A stretch of DNA of 64,000 bases from Siderastrea radians (lineage: Eukaryota; Cnidaria; Anthozoa; Scleractinia; Rhizangiidae): assembly GCA_964017195.1 (NCBI GenBank), contig OZ024887.1, positions 959,501-1,023,500 on the forward strand, given 5' to 3'. The notes under the pieces are model-generated. The model was not told the origin of the DNA and ran no database searches. It worked only from the letters and a program-made list of their open reading frames with translations. The translations under genes were made by a program, and so were the position numbers. Of this stretch, positions 16,061-27,537 are shown in pieces. How positions within the stretch are numbered: position 1 is the stretch's first letter; every line of letters begins with the position of its first letter.

Positions 16061-17329
16061 TTTACTCGACAAGGAAACTCAGGAGCACTTTGTGAGCTTT
16101 GCAGTTCGTGTTCCTGAATGTGCCTCGGCCTTTGGTTGTTGGTTAAATCACGTTTTGAAGTCCTGACATTGACACCCAAATTCCTCCTTTGCTCTTGTCG
16201 TCAATATTGGTCCACCTGCACGAGATTGAACCAATTGGAATGACGGCCTGATTTTTACTTGTCATGTGAGTGTTAAACCAACTGCATTAGCAAACGACAG
16301 AGGTGAAAGTTGTCACAATTAACGCGAGTTACATACATTCTGTTTAGTTTTCGCCATTGTTCATGGGACAATAGCATTATTTGCAAAGAAACGCGTGGCT
16401 GAGCCAGCTGAATAACTGGTCACGAAACGAAAGTTAGAAATTCGGAATTTGACACGATATTCTCCCATGTTGTTAATAGTCAATTAGTACTATCATCATT
16501 TATACAGTTGGAATTTTTCTTTCTTATATTCAGTTTTTAAACAGTTTCTTTTTTGCTCGCTTTTTAATTTCCCTATACTTATATAATAATTTAATGATAA
16601 AACGACTATTTTTACATTTCTTTGCCAGGATAAATTAGCTTTGTTTTCTGGTTATAATGTTTCGTCTTCTGTTTTCGCGATTTGTTATGGTCAAGAAAAG
16701 ACCTTGTTTACTTTTAGTAAACACGCTAAACAGAACAATAAAGAGTTTACAATGTTATTTGTTTAACCGAATAAATAATGACACTTACACTGTGTTACCT
16801 ACACAATTAATGAATGTAGGGAAAATGCTTTCATAGAGCCAAAGAACAAAACTATAACTTAAAAAGAAAAAAAGCAATCCCTGGTCAACTTTGGAGAAAA
16901 TCCTGAGAGTTAACGTTAGGTTAAAGGCTCTTTTCGGCGTGCTGTTATTCCTCTTCAGTCTTGGTTTTTTCAAACGGCTTCACGAGGTGTGACTTTATGA
17001 AGTACCTAATTACGGAAACTGACATAACAGCCGAGAACTAAGTACTCCATCCAGGACCTCTTTTCGGCAGATCGACTAAAGTTCTCAGTCCTAGGTAAGA
17101 ATATGGTCCCCATTGAGATCATTTCTTTTTAGAAGCATCAATTGTCTTTCAGCTCAGATTAATGGCCAAATCAGTTCATGCAAATACATTATTCCTTAAA
17201 GAAGTTCACGACACGTGGAAGAATGCACTTTTCAGCGAGAATAAGGAATGAGGAGGTTTATGTGGCAGTTTTGGAATCGCATCTTGTCTTTTAATGAAAT
17301 AAATATTACATTTTTGTTTCTGTTTCCAG
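16061..17329. other. Region between divergent astacins B and C
   Basis: Head-to-head intergenic region that should hold the promoter of B and the promoter and signal-peptide exon of C. No convincing exon 1 for C was found. No known promoter element can be called with confidence. Confidence 0.4.
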
Positions 17330-19177
17330 AGGCTCACTATGAACTTTTCGATAGCGACATGGTGTTATCTGAGGACGAAATAGTTCACATTATCACAGAC
17401 GAGGATTTCCACGGAACTGAGTCTGGTCACACGTTTGGCTTGTCCAAATTCAAAAGATCAAAATGGCCTGGAGGAATTGTTCCGTATACGTTGCATTCGA
17501 GTGCTAGCCGAGATCATTCTCCTTCCAAATTTCTATTTCGACGGCACACTGATTTTAATAAACTGAAACCTTCTCTTGCGTGTAAAATTTTTGACTCAAT
17601 GATCGCACCAATTTCAACCTACACTGGACGAAAAAATAGATTTGAGCACCTTTACAACTGAAGTAAATATGATGCAAATTTAGGGTTCTAAATTTGACCG
17701 AAATATGCTCTGGAGGCAATGATAATGTAAAAGCAGATGTTTGTTTCCACTTAATTTGCGCGCAAATACCACGTAAATATCACCTCTACTTCACATTTGC
17801 TTCATTTTTGATACCTCCGTAAATCAACATCCAGTGCCATACATTTGCTTTAGATTTGCTCTCTATGCAAAAAAATTACATTTGCTATCAGCGTAAATCT
17901 AGGGAAACACGGTGCAAACCTATTTGTTTGCATCATTGTTTTACCACATTTACCAAAGCTACAAATAAAAACATTTGTTTGTGTTATACCCATGGTTTGC
18001 TACAGGGGCAAATATGCCCCTTAACACTCAATTTATATTACTATCAAATCAACAAATTTAAGTGTATTTCTCAAATTTGCTATCGGTACAAATATGGCCA
18101 TCTTCACCAAATTCGCATGCATATCAATTTAAGAAATTTGCCTGCATTTTTCTCATATTTACTATAGGGCAAAATATACGCTGGAACCCCCTTAACGCTC
18201 ACTTTTGCTTCACCAAATTCGCAAAGATATCAAATTAGGAAATTGGCGTGCATTACTCTCATGATTTCCATAGGAGCAAAATATACGGTGGAACGGCGTT
18301 AATACTGCCACATATATTACATAACGGGTCGCGAAGAACCTGACCGTCAACTAACAAGGAAACCGGATTAAACCAGTTTTTTCCGGACTTCTACGGGACA
18401 CTGCAACCTCTAACCTCACACACCGTCTTTTGGTCGCTTTGTTGGTAAATTGCAGCCAAACTGTGACCAAAAAGGAAGTCGTGAAGTCGCTATTCAGCGC
18501 GCTGCTCCACACAATCGGAACGCCTGGAACAGGCTAGCCAAATTCAAACATCGAAATTGAAATACGACAGTCGTTTTATTTCAGTTTGTCCCAGTGGATG
18601 TCTTTCAAAGGACTCTGCCACGGGAATTTTTCCGTTTTAGGGCGAAAAATGTGCTGAAATTTAAATTAAACAGAATACTCCTAGAACGTCAAGAGAAGGA
18701 AAGCCTGATGTTTTCAATTTGCACTCCATGTTCATCCTAGCGATCCGCAGCCAAACACATTTAATTATAGTCTCAGAGAACTGGTAAAGTAGTTTTAAAC
18801 GAAACGCAACCAGTATTTTTGGGTTTCCTCTGATTGGAATTTGTCTCAGTTTAGCTTTTCAAAGTTATCTTTAAAAATTGGTTGCAGTGTCCCTTTAGGA
18901 AGGTGCAAACTTATAGTAATACTTACTTCCACAAAAGTATTTAGAGTGAAATCAAAATTTCTTGGCCGAAACTACAATGTTGGATCATTTGTGTGTGTAA
19001 CAATTTTCACAGCGCATCCCGGAAACCTTGGAAAATCGCTTGCACGAGGCTCACGCATGGGCTGCGCGTGTCCTTAATTCTACTTACCATTGCGGTAGAC
19101 TAAAATATTGTTTCAAGAAAGCATCCTGTTTTGCAACAACCTGGTCATTATCATTAGTTAGTTAGTTTGTTTGTTTA

Positions 19178-19208
<31 letters not shown>

Positions 19209-19960
19209 TTTGTTTTTTTTTGTTCTGCTTTTTACCAACTGCTCTTGATCATGAGTTATCATCATTTATTTCTTGTGACAACAGCAAACACAAACTGGCA
19301 AAAGATGCGTCATCTTGGCAGCCCTGTTAATAAAAGATGTGTCATCTTAAGAGCAGGAATGGTTGCTAATGTCACAAAGAAACAAATATTCCTTAATTGA
19401 GTTTCAACTCTTGCATATTTTTTTCGCAAACATTACCGCTGAGAGAGTGGAGAGGACTCATTACAAATTACTCATTATGGACTGGCAAAAAGAACATAGA
19501 AATAAAACTTCATATATCTTTCCAAATCACAGTTAATATTAGTGGCAAAAAAACCCCATCATCTCAGTGGACAGTCCTTCTACAAAAGGAAGTGTCTTTA
19601 TTGTCTGACTTAATTGTTACAGACCAAAAAAGCAAAGCCAAAAAACATTAATTTCGTCTCATTCTTTCCTTAGAATCCTAGTTCAATCAGACCTCATAAA
19701 TAAATTGATGTGGATAAGACGAAATTTTTTTAACAAATTCTGTATCCAACTTGCCATGCAATGCTGTTTTTCCCTCCAAAATTTTGCTTTCATGAAGCAC
19801 TGATCGAAGCTGATACAAAATAGAAGATTGTTCCTTATTAAATATTTGGTCAGAGTTTCGACTGAATACAATGCAGATTGCAGAAATGAGGATACAAACA
19901 GTCCAATCGAATACACAGTTTCATGCAGCTTCAATTCTAGTCCCCAGATGTACTAGCTTT

Positions 19961-19987
19961 TGTTGTTGTTGTTGTTGTTGTTGTTGT
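19961..19987. repeat. (GTT)n microsatellite
   Basis: About nine GTT units inside the CACTA element; no gene attached. Confidence 0.9.
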
Positions 19988-20869
19988 CGTCATTGTTTTT
20001 AATGTCATGATGTACACTGTAGTACTTCATGTTTTTGTCGCTAGACTCTTGTAGTGAAGATGCTGCATGAACATAAAATGTTTCATCTCCCTGAAAGTAT
20101 CCACATTCACAAGTGATCATCTTTACATAAGCATCCGAGGTCCTCATATCTTATTTAAGTTAGATAATTTGTTAATGTTACTTTATTTTTGTTGTTGTTT
20201 TTATTCTTACATTCTTGATTGTTTCTTCAACGAGAAGAAACCAGTACCAAACAAGTGGCAGAGAGGAAAACAACACCATATCCATTTCTAATCTAAGGTG
20301 CACCTAGCCGCTGGGAAGATAATTTTGTGTACCTCAGAGACATCCATTGTTGAGGGAACTCTAGCTTTGTTGGCCACGATTTATGTTTTTGTGTATGAAT
20401 ATCCACCAGGTCTTTGAGTTACTTTGACGATAGTGGCCGTTCAGATAAACTCGTTTCATGTTCCAACATTGTTAAAACGGTTGATTGCTTTTTTTTTGTA
20501 GTGACTGTTAAATTTATTGTAACTTGTGTGTACATGTCATAATTTAAAATAGTGGCTTGATGAAAACATTTATATTTTTGCAAGACATGATCGTGTATTC
20601 AGCCGTAACACTGCTAGCGATGAAGTAAATACTTGAATGTCACTGAAATGTATAATAGGGTGTCTATTTTTTTCTTTACGCCACATCTGCTGAAAACGGG
20701 TAGTTTTGTGGATCAATATAATGTATACAATTGTTACAACATATTTACACAACACAGAAAAGGAATGACAAACGGGTATACTTTTATCTATCTTTATATC
20801 TTCAGCAAACATGGGGTAAAATCGGACTTAACGATTCCATTCTTCTATCAGACAAATGTACTGTTCATA

Positions 20870-21850
20870 TATATTGGTGCAAAGGAAATGGATTTTTTGT
20901 GGGCAATTACACGTTATTGCACAATGTTTACTGCACATAAAAAGTTTGAGAAAGATGGTTCTATGCGTCGTATTTGCGACGATAAACAAAGGCAGAGTAA
21001 AAACCGTCATTACCGTCTATGCTTTGGTTGCAAATAATAATAATAATAATAATAATAATAATTATGTTTAATACTTCTATAGCGCTTTTTACATTTACAT
21101 ATGATCAAAAGCGCTTTACAAATAAAGTGTGAAAGTGAATTCTGCTTTAGCGCAAAAATGACCAAAGTCGAACAAATGTACTACTATTTACTTCACATTT
21201 GCAATCCAAGAAAATACAGTTTTGAGGGGCAAATACACGTTATTGCACAATGTTTACTACAGGTGAAAAGTTTGACAAAGATGATTCTGTGCACACATTT
21301 GCGAGGATAAGCAAAGGTAGAGCAAACTGTCATTACCGTCTTTGCTTTGGTTGCAAATAAAGTGTGAAAGTGAATTATACTTTAGCGCAAAAATGACCAG
21401 AGTCGAACAAATGTACTATTTACTTCATATTTGCAACCCAAGAAAAGACAGTTTTGAGGGGCAAATACACGTTATTGCACAATGTTTACTACAGGTGAAA
21501 AGTTTGACAAAGATAGTTCTGTGCACACATTTGCGAGAATAAGCAAAGGTAGAGCAAAAACCGTCATTACAGTCTTTGCTTTGGTTGCAATTAAAGTGCA
21601 AATATGAAATATTCTTTAGGAGTAAAACGACCAAAGTCGAGCAAATTTTCTATTTACTTCGTATTTGAAACGAATTTGCTACTCGTGCAAATCCGTTTTT
21701 GTGAGGGCAAATATTCAGCTTTGCAGCATCTTTAGTAAGCGTGGAAATTTGTGACAAATCTGTTTTTGAACATCACATTTGCCTAGTGGAGCAAACAAAA
21801 AGCAAATGCGGCCATTACCGTTTTTACTTGATGTGTAAATATGGTGTGAA
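20870..21850. repeat. Tandem ~240-bp units near the right end of the CACTA element
   Basis: The landmarks CACGTTATTGCACAATGTTTACT, shortened to CACGTTATTGCACAATG, recur near 20910, 21237 and 21468, and GTCATTACCGTCT or its variants near 21008, 21328 and 21563. Two full units (21116-21355, 21356-21592) are nearly identical. An (AAT)n run at 21033-21062 interrupts the first copy. Confidence 0.85.
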
Positions 21851-22944
21851 TACAAAATTTTATTTGAAGCAAATATGACCAAAGTAACGCAAATCCGGTC
21901 TTTACTTCATATTTGCTGCTGTTTTGTCACCCATGTAAATCTATTTTTCGTCCAGTGCTACAATAGTGAAGTTTGGGGTGCCTTTGCGAAATCAGATTTT
22001 AAGTCGTGGGACAGCTCCGCAATTGAAAAAACTCATTTACAATTCTGTAAACGTTATTTAGAAGTTCATAACAAGGCATCCAATATTGCATGTAGAGCTG
22101 AACTGGGTAAATTCCCTTTGATCATTGATATAAATAAAAAGATACTTAATTACTTAAACTACCTCCGAGAAAAGGAAGAAAGCTCTATAGTCAAACAATC
22201 TTTAAAAATATCGATTGACCTTCATTATAACGGTCAAAATAAGTTTTACTCTAGTCTCATGAAAATGACTGACTATTACAATTTCTGTGACTTTAATTGT
22301 AATTCATTGAATGAAGGTAAAATCAAACAATATGTAGATCTCATGAAAAAGAAATATATCTCTTACTGGAACCATACCCTTCAACATTCGCAAAAACTTA
22401 GTTTTTATTACACGTTCAAAAAGAATTATAGCCTTTCTGCCTACCTAGATCTAACAAGAAAGAACCCATCTAGAAAATCATTAGTAAAACTGAGAATTAG
22501 CAGTCATAAACGTTGGATTGAAACAGGTAGATACGACAAAATACCTCGTGATGAGAGGTTATGTAGTCTCTGCAATTGTAACAAAATTGAAGATGAAACT
22601 CATTTTTTACTAGATTGCCCGAGCTATTCTTCGATAAGAGACAGGTTCTTTTCTAAAATAGAACCTAAAATCCCATTTCTACGACTATTATCACATGAGA
22701 CCTTATTGTCACATCTTATGAATTGTACTGATTATTTTATAAATATTCAATTAATTTCATTCATCTCGTCATGCTTTGAACAGTGAGAAACTAGTTACAA
22801 TGGCTACCTCTCTGAATGGTTAAAAATAAGAAATGGTTGTAATCTCTTTTAGTTATTTTAATTAAGTAGGAAATTAATAATTAAATTTTAAGTGGCTTTT
22901 GCAATACTGTAATACTTTGTTATAGTCATGCAAATAAAGCTTGC

Positions 22945-22978
<34 letters not shown>

Positions 22979-24282
22979 ATCTCCCTTTAGCAAAGTGCGT
23001 TAATGTTGATGTCCAATTAGTTTTGAAATTAGTTGTTCATTCTTTGAGTTTGAATTTTTTTCCGTAGAAAACAAGGTTCTTAACGTTATTGGACTCAAGG
23101 GTATGACAGAAATGGCAATTGACCGAGCTATTAAAGAGTGGGAGACGAAAACCTGCCTTAAGTTCGTCCCCCGCACAAACGAAACAGATTACGTCGAGTT
23201 TTTTCGTGGGAAAGGGCATGTACAGGACGAATTGTCGAAGAAACTAGACAAAATATGCCAGTCCAACAATTAGAATTTAGGAAAACTTAATCTTACCAAG
23301 GGAGTTATCAAAGGAGTTGATTTTTGAGATTTTTCTATTTGCAGCTGTTATTCTTACGTGGGCAGAATCGGTGATAAACAGAGGATTTCACTTGGTTTTT
23401 TTTGTTGGTGGCCTGGAGTGATACAACACGAGATTGAACACGCCCTTGGTGAGCTATTTTAAAATATGGAGAACGAAACAATTAATGTTCTCACAAAAGA
23501 AAACAGATCAAACGTAAGGTTAGTAACTCGTTGCCAGTGTTTCTTGGATGCAATATATCCACGAAAAACCTGATGCAAGAGACTACGCGCTGGCAATAAC
23601 TGATAAAACCACTATTTTAGTTTGAGCGTACTTACTAGTTTTCCCGATGCATTTCTTGATTTCTACCTCAAGAAATAAAAGAAGTTCATCTCCCTTATTT
23701 GGGTGTCGAGGAAGAAACTCGAGCTTGAAAGAAGCCTCGCAAGTTTTATTAATTGACAGTAGTGGCAATTTTTAAAAACGCTAACTGGCAATCACGAAGA
23801 TGAAGCATGCACATAAAGCTATAAATTTACTTATGCTTAAAAAAAGGTAATTATAGCAAAATACAAGAAAGGCATTGGAAATTTAATGTTCAGTTAGAGA
23901 TTAAATCGTATAATCATGAGCAATCCCGACCCGATCGTGACGATTATGTGGAGATTATCTGGGACAATATCAAAGAAGGTATTTCCAGACTCTTTAATCT
24001 AGGCTTTTAACAGTACCATACTTAAGAGTATAATTACTTAGCCTGTTACTCAACAATTCGCAAGGGATTAAGGACTGTAATGGCCGCATCCTGGAAAGGG
24101 TAATATTTTCAAAAATCAGTGTGAATTTGATCGTCATCAATTCCTAGACACAAATTAAAGGTATTGCTTAGTGAGTTTAGTAATTTTTTCATATCATCAT
24201 GTCCCTGAAGAATCCATTTTCATAAAAATGCTTTCGTAGTGACGTAATAGTCACGTGACCGTCGTACGTTCGTACGTACGTA

Positions 24283-24404
24283 CGTACGTCCATCCGACGC
24301 CAAATATAGCAGAACTAGTGCTTTTTGGTTTTTTCTGTCCACAACCATGGTTTTTACGGCGTCCCCAACACATTTTGCCAGGAAAAACACCAGCATTTTC
24401 ATGC
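24283..24404 (-). repeat. Dispersed repeat, inverted copy of 3648-3735
   Basis: The reverse complement reads ATGCTGGTGTTTTTCCTGG, ACCATGGTTGTGG, GCTATATTTGGCGTCGG, matching the plus-strand copy at 3.65 kb. It adjoins a (TACG)n run at 24265-24292. Confidence 0.6.
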
Positions 24405-24464
24405 TGATAGGCAGCTTGCCACGAAGAAAGAAATAACTATTAAAATTAACTTGAAATAAGTCAA

Positions 24465-24670
24465 AGAGCGTTCATGGCTAAGTGGACTAAAATCCGACAT
24501 CATACGCCGACGACTCGGGTTCGACTCTCAGCGAGGGTAGGAATTTTTTTCTTTTGTTTTTTCTTTTGTTTTTTTTTTAATTGAACGACTTGAATGAGAG
24601 TATTTTCACAAATTAATAACTGCCAGCAATAGACAAACAAACAAACAAACAAACAAAACAAAACAAAAAG
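24465..24670 (+). mobile_element. tRNA-derived SINE
   Basis: TGGCTAAGTGG fits a pol III A box and, about 50 bases on, GGTTCGACTCTC fits a B box, the spacing of a tRNA or tRNA-derived head. A T-rich stretch follows and then a (CAAA)n tail at 24632-24668, which suits a SINE rather than a functional tRNA. The arm pairing is imperfect. Confidence 0.6.
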
Positions 24671-24759
24671 GGGGCCTCCGCTTTTAGGCCTGGCTAAATC
24701 TATATATTATGGGAAGTGCGTGATGTTACCGCAATTGAATTGAGCCCAAAGGAACAAAG

Positions 24760-24948
24760 ATGACGTCAAATTATCCCGTAAATTTGCGCTGGCGAGTCAT
24801 ATATTCACTAGTAAGAGGCTTTAGAGTCGTTGATGTTTCAAGAATACTTCACGTTTGGCAGACATTTGTAAAGAAAATTCGACATTTCTTCAGAATTAAA
24901 TACCCGCTCGGTGGATTACCCTATGCGCGGATGGTAAGCTTGCTTTAA
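24760..24948 (+). pseudogene. IS630-like transposase N-terminal HTH fragment
   Basis: 62 codons. Residues 5-45 form a homeodomain-like helix-turn-helix with the LRWRV signature seen in IS630-type transposases, where ARGxS..EIA-like residues would follow. The frame closes just before the Harbinger-like insertion at 24962. It is a DNA-binding head without a catalytic part. Confidence 0.6.
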
Positions 24949-24961
24949 ATTTCGTGACTGA

Positions 24962-26772
24962 GGGTGCGTTTCTTTGGGAAAATCCAAATCCGGATTCTTG
25001 TATCCAAAAACGGATTTTGCGTTTCTTTACCTAAATCCGAAAATGGATTAATCAGGGATTAGTGATCTGAAGAATCCACACTCCGAGTGGATACATCAGA
25101 ATCACAATTTATTGAACATGTGAAATAAATTCTAGTTAATCAACAACTCTTGTTTCTATTTTGAGCTATGAGCTTTGTTTAATTAGCCAACCATTGTCCT
25201 CGGACGATCTCACGTGAGAATCCTGAAAACCATCCAATCGGAGCGAACTTTGGCATCTTGATACGTGCCTGCTAAACTCGACCGCTGTCTTTTGCTCTCA
25301 CACGAGATAAGCAACAGTGTTCATTCTGCCAGCAAAATTTTTTTTATTCCCTGCCGCCCACCCAAAGCTCTTGCTCGCTCATACGCAGTAATAATAATAG
25401 TTACAGTTTGCCAAAGGGCTTTTCCAATCATCTACAATTAATTTAAAAATCATAGGGCTACTCAGTATTGCACTGTAGATTGTTATGTACACTAATGGAA
25501 CTCTTAGAATAAGTATCGCTTTTGAGGTTTCTTGTTGTACACTTTAATTTAATTTCCCTTAATGGACATTTACAAATTTTCGAGCAACTTTATACCACAC
25601 TTGAGGTGGTTACGATACGTCAATTTATCGAAGGGACAATACTAGTTTCAGAGACACTAATACTTCACTTAGGTTTCTTTACATGCAATTTAATTATACT
25701 TAATAATACTTAAATGAACAATGTAAATATCAAGACTTTGATGTTGCTTGTCTGAACAAATCATAGAAATCTTAGAGAAGCTAAGTACCTCACCTAGGTT
25801 TTGTTTATGTGTGTTAGCTATTCAAATGAACATTAATGGCAGATCACTTTGCCAGTCCAGTTATAGATACTTTATATCATAGTCACCAAGTTATCCTTTT
25901 GATTTATACTGTTACCTTTCTTAGTAAGTCCTGTTTAGGTTAGACAAATAAACACGGGAATGGGGGATGAAGTGCTCCTCTCGTCACACTCTTGCCCCCA
26001 TAGACTCGATTTTCGGAGGCTCAACTCCCTCCAATTATACCCCCTGGAACTAGGTTAGTGGAGGCCCACTCCCTCCCGAGGAGGCCCACCTCCCTCCTCT
26101 CTACCCAGGAATGTTCACAGTGGCCCTGAGAGAAGGCCAACTCCCTTCTCTTCATCCACTGAGTACATCTCCTTGGGCTGTAGGTTTTGTTTTCTTGACA
26201 CTCCAGGGGTCCATGGGGCTAAATATTAATTAAATATTAACTGAGCACTTTGTCACCCACTTCCCCATTTTCAGCCACACAAAGTTGTTGTTGTCCTTAT
26301 TCCAAGAAAAAACAAGGGAAGGTTGATTAATCAAATCTAAATCCGAATTTTTAGGATTCATGATCTGTGCGTTTCTTTGACAAAACATTCGATCGTGAAA
26401 AAGAAAATTCAAGTGATTATTCCGTTCCGTAGATTTGAAAAGTTTTCTCCAAAAGTACAGACAGAAGCATTGACACGTCATGCAGGATAACTTCATTTGT
26501 GTACCATTTCTGTAATTCAGGGACCAGATTTTGCTAATTGTGAAAGCAAATAGCGAGTTCACTTGAGCTACTGCAGATACTGTCCTTGTTTATAAATTAT
26601 TTGTATTCCATTCTAGTTGAATTCTAGGGCAGTACGACAGAAATATCGTTCTGATTTATATATTGCGTGCCTCCAGCCTGTCTCGTCGGATTTTGCGTTT
26701 CTTTGGTGTCGAAGAATCCATATGATCTGGGATCACAAATCCGTTTTCGGATTCTCCCAAAGAAACGCACCC
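24962..26772. mobile_element. 1.8-kb Harbinger-like non-autonomous DNA transposon
   Basis: The ends GGGTGCGTTTCTTTGGGA and its reverse complement match for 18 bases and continue as loosely alternating ATCCGGAT/AATCCG words. GCGTTTCTTT also recurs inside both ends (near 25019, 26353 and 26694), giving subterminal repeats. The flanks are TGA and TTA, close to the TWA target of PIF/Harbinger elements, one base different. The minus-strand frame at 26230-26562 is not recognisable as a transposase. Superfamily is inferred from termini only. Confidence 0.65.
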
Positions 26773-27077
26773 TTAGCTAAACCGAAGTGTGAAGTAATGA
26801 CTCTTGCTTTTCTGACCTGAAAATAGCACACGAGATGTTATTCGCCAGGAGTATAATCTGAAAACATCCCGAAGTGTACGAGGGCGAAATTCAGGAGCGG
26901 AAAGAGTATGCAACGGGAAAACGAATCATGATCAGCGTACCTTCGATCAACCCATTCGTGAAGAAAATGGGCTTCACATGTAAAAGGTATGTATGTTTTG
27001 TTGGATTATTTTTGCAAGAAACACTGCTAATTTTAATCACCTATCACTTGAGGAATGGAATGAAAAACAAAGCATAA

Positions 27078-27537
27078 GCGAGAATGTAAACATATAACGC
27101 TGTGACATGATAGCAAGGAAAATCGTTATTTATAAAAGCGGGAAAGGGGAATCAAGCAAAATATCTAAGCATAGTTTCATGTTTTACTTCTTTGTTATAG
27201 CTCACTGTGATTACCAAAGAACGTGATAAGCGAAACAGGACGATGTATCGTCGTATGTTATCGCTAAATTTCACCGAGAACAGTTGCTATTTATAGATGA
27301 ATCAGAACTTCTCAAACTGATCTATAAATAGCAACTGTTCTCTGTGAAATTCAGCGATCCTACGACAATACATCGTCCTGTTTCCCTCATCACGTTCTTT
27401 GGCAATCGTATTGAGCTATAACAAAGAAGTAAAATTGAAAGTAAGCTTAAATATTTTCCTCGATCCCCGTTCCCGCTTGTAGAAATAACGATTTCCCTTC
27501 CTATCATGTCACAGCGTTATATGTTTACATTCTCGAA
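27078..27537. repeat. ~460-bp near-perfect palindrome (fold-back element)
   Basis: Arms of about 215 bases (27078-27292 and 27313-27537) are reverse complements at roughly 90% by eye, with a loop of about 20 bases. Matching words include GAGAATGTAAACATATAACG, CGCTGTGACATGATAG, ACAGGACGATGTAT and GAACAGTTGCTATTTATAG. It has no coding content and lies inside the IS630-like remnant. Confidence 0.92.

Larger units (their letters stand above)
17622..21957. mobile_element. 4336-bp CACTA/EnSpm-like DNA transposon, apparently non-autonomous
   Basis: The ends are CACTGGACGAAAAA...ATAGATTT and its reverse complement, about 21 bases of terminal inverted repeat. The direct duplication CTA flanks it at 17619-17621 and 21958-21960. 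CACTR termini with a 3-bp target duplication define the EnSpm/CACTA superfamily. Both ends (17650-18300 and 20830-21940) are packed with GCAAAT/ATTTGC motifs, matching the subterminal repeats of CACTA elements. The interior has only short frames; no transposase is recognised. It interrupts a LINE ORF in frame. Confidence 0.9.
17507..22978 (+). mobile_element. 5'-truncated LINE split by a CACTA element
   Basis: The left part (17507-17621) encodes FNKLKPSLACKIFDSMIAP and the right part (21958-22786) continues YNSEVWGAF through LRISSHKRWIETGRYD, the CSLC..C..H..C zinc-knuckle-like block and a stop at 22786. These are the C-terminal parts of a LINE RT ORF. A 3' UTR and a (GTT)n tail (22945-22978) follow, as in CR1/L2-type elements with microsatellite tails. 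Joining across one CTA copy gives an open frame through the insertion point. The RT core is absent, so it was dead on arrival. Confidence 0.88.

Noticed and set aside
17248..17330. ATG at 17248 as the start of astacin C
   Set aside because: The leader is not a signal peptide, and a clean acceptor (TTTCCAG) at 17329 indicates intron upstream of exon 2.
26230..26562. 110-codon minus-strand frame in the Harbinger-like element
   Set aside because: No DDE or Myb-like signature could be seen; left as unassigned rather than called transposase.
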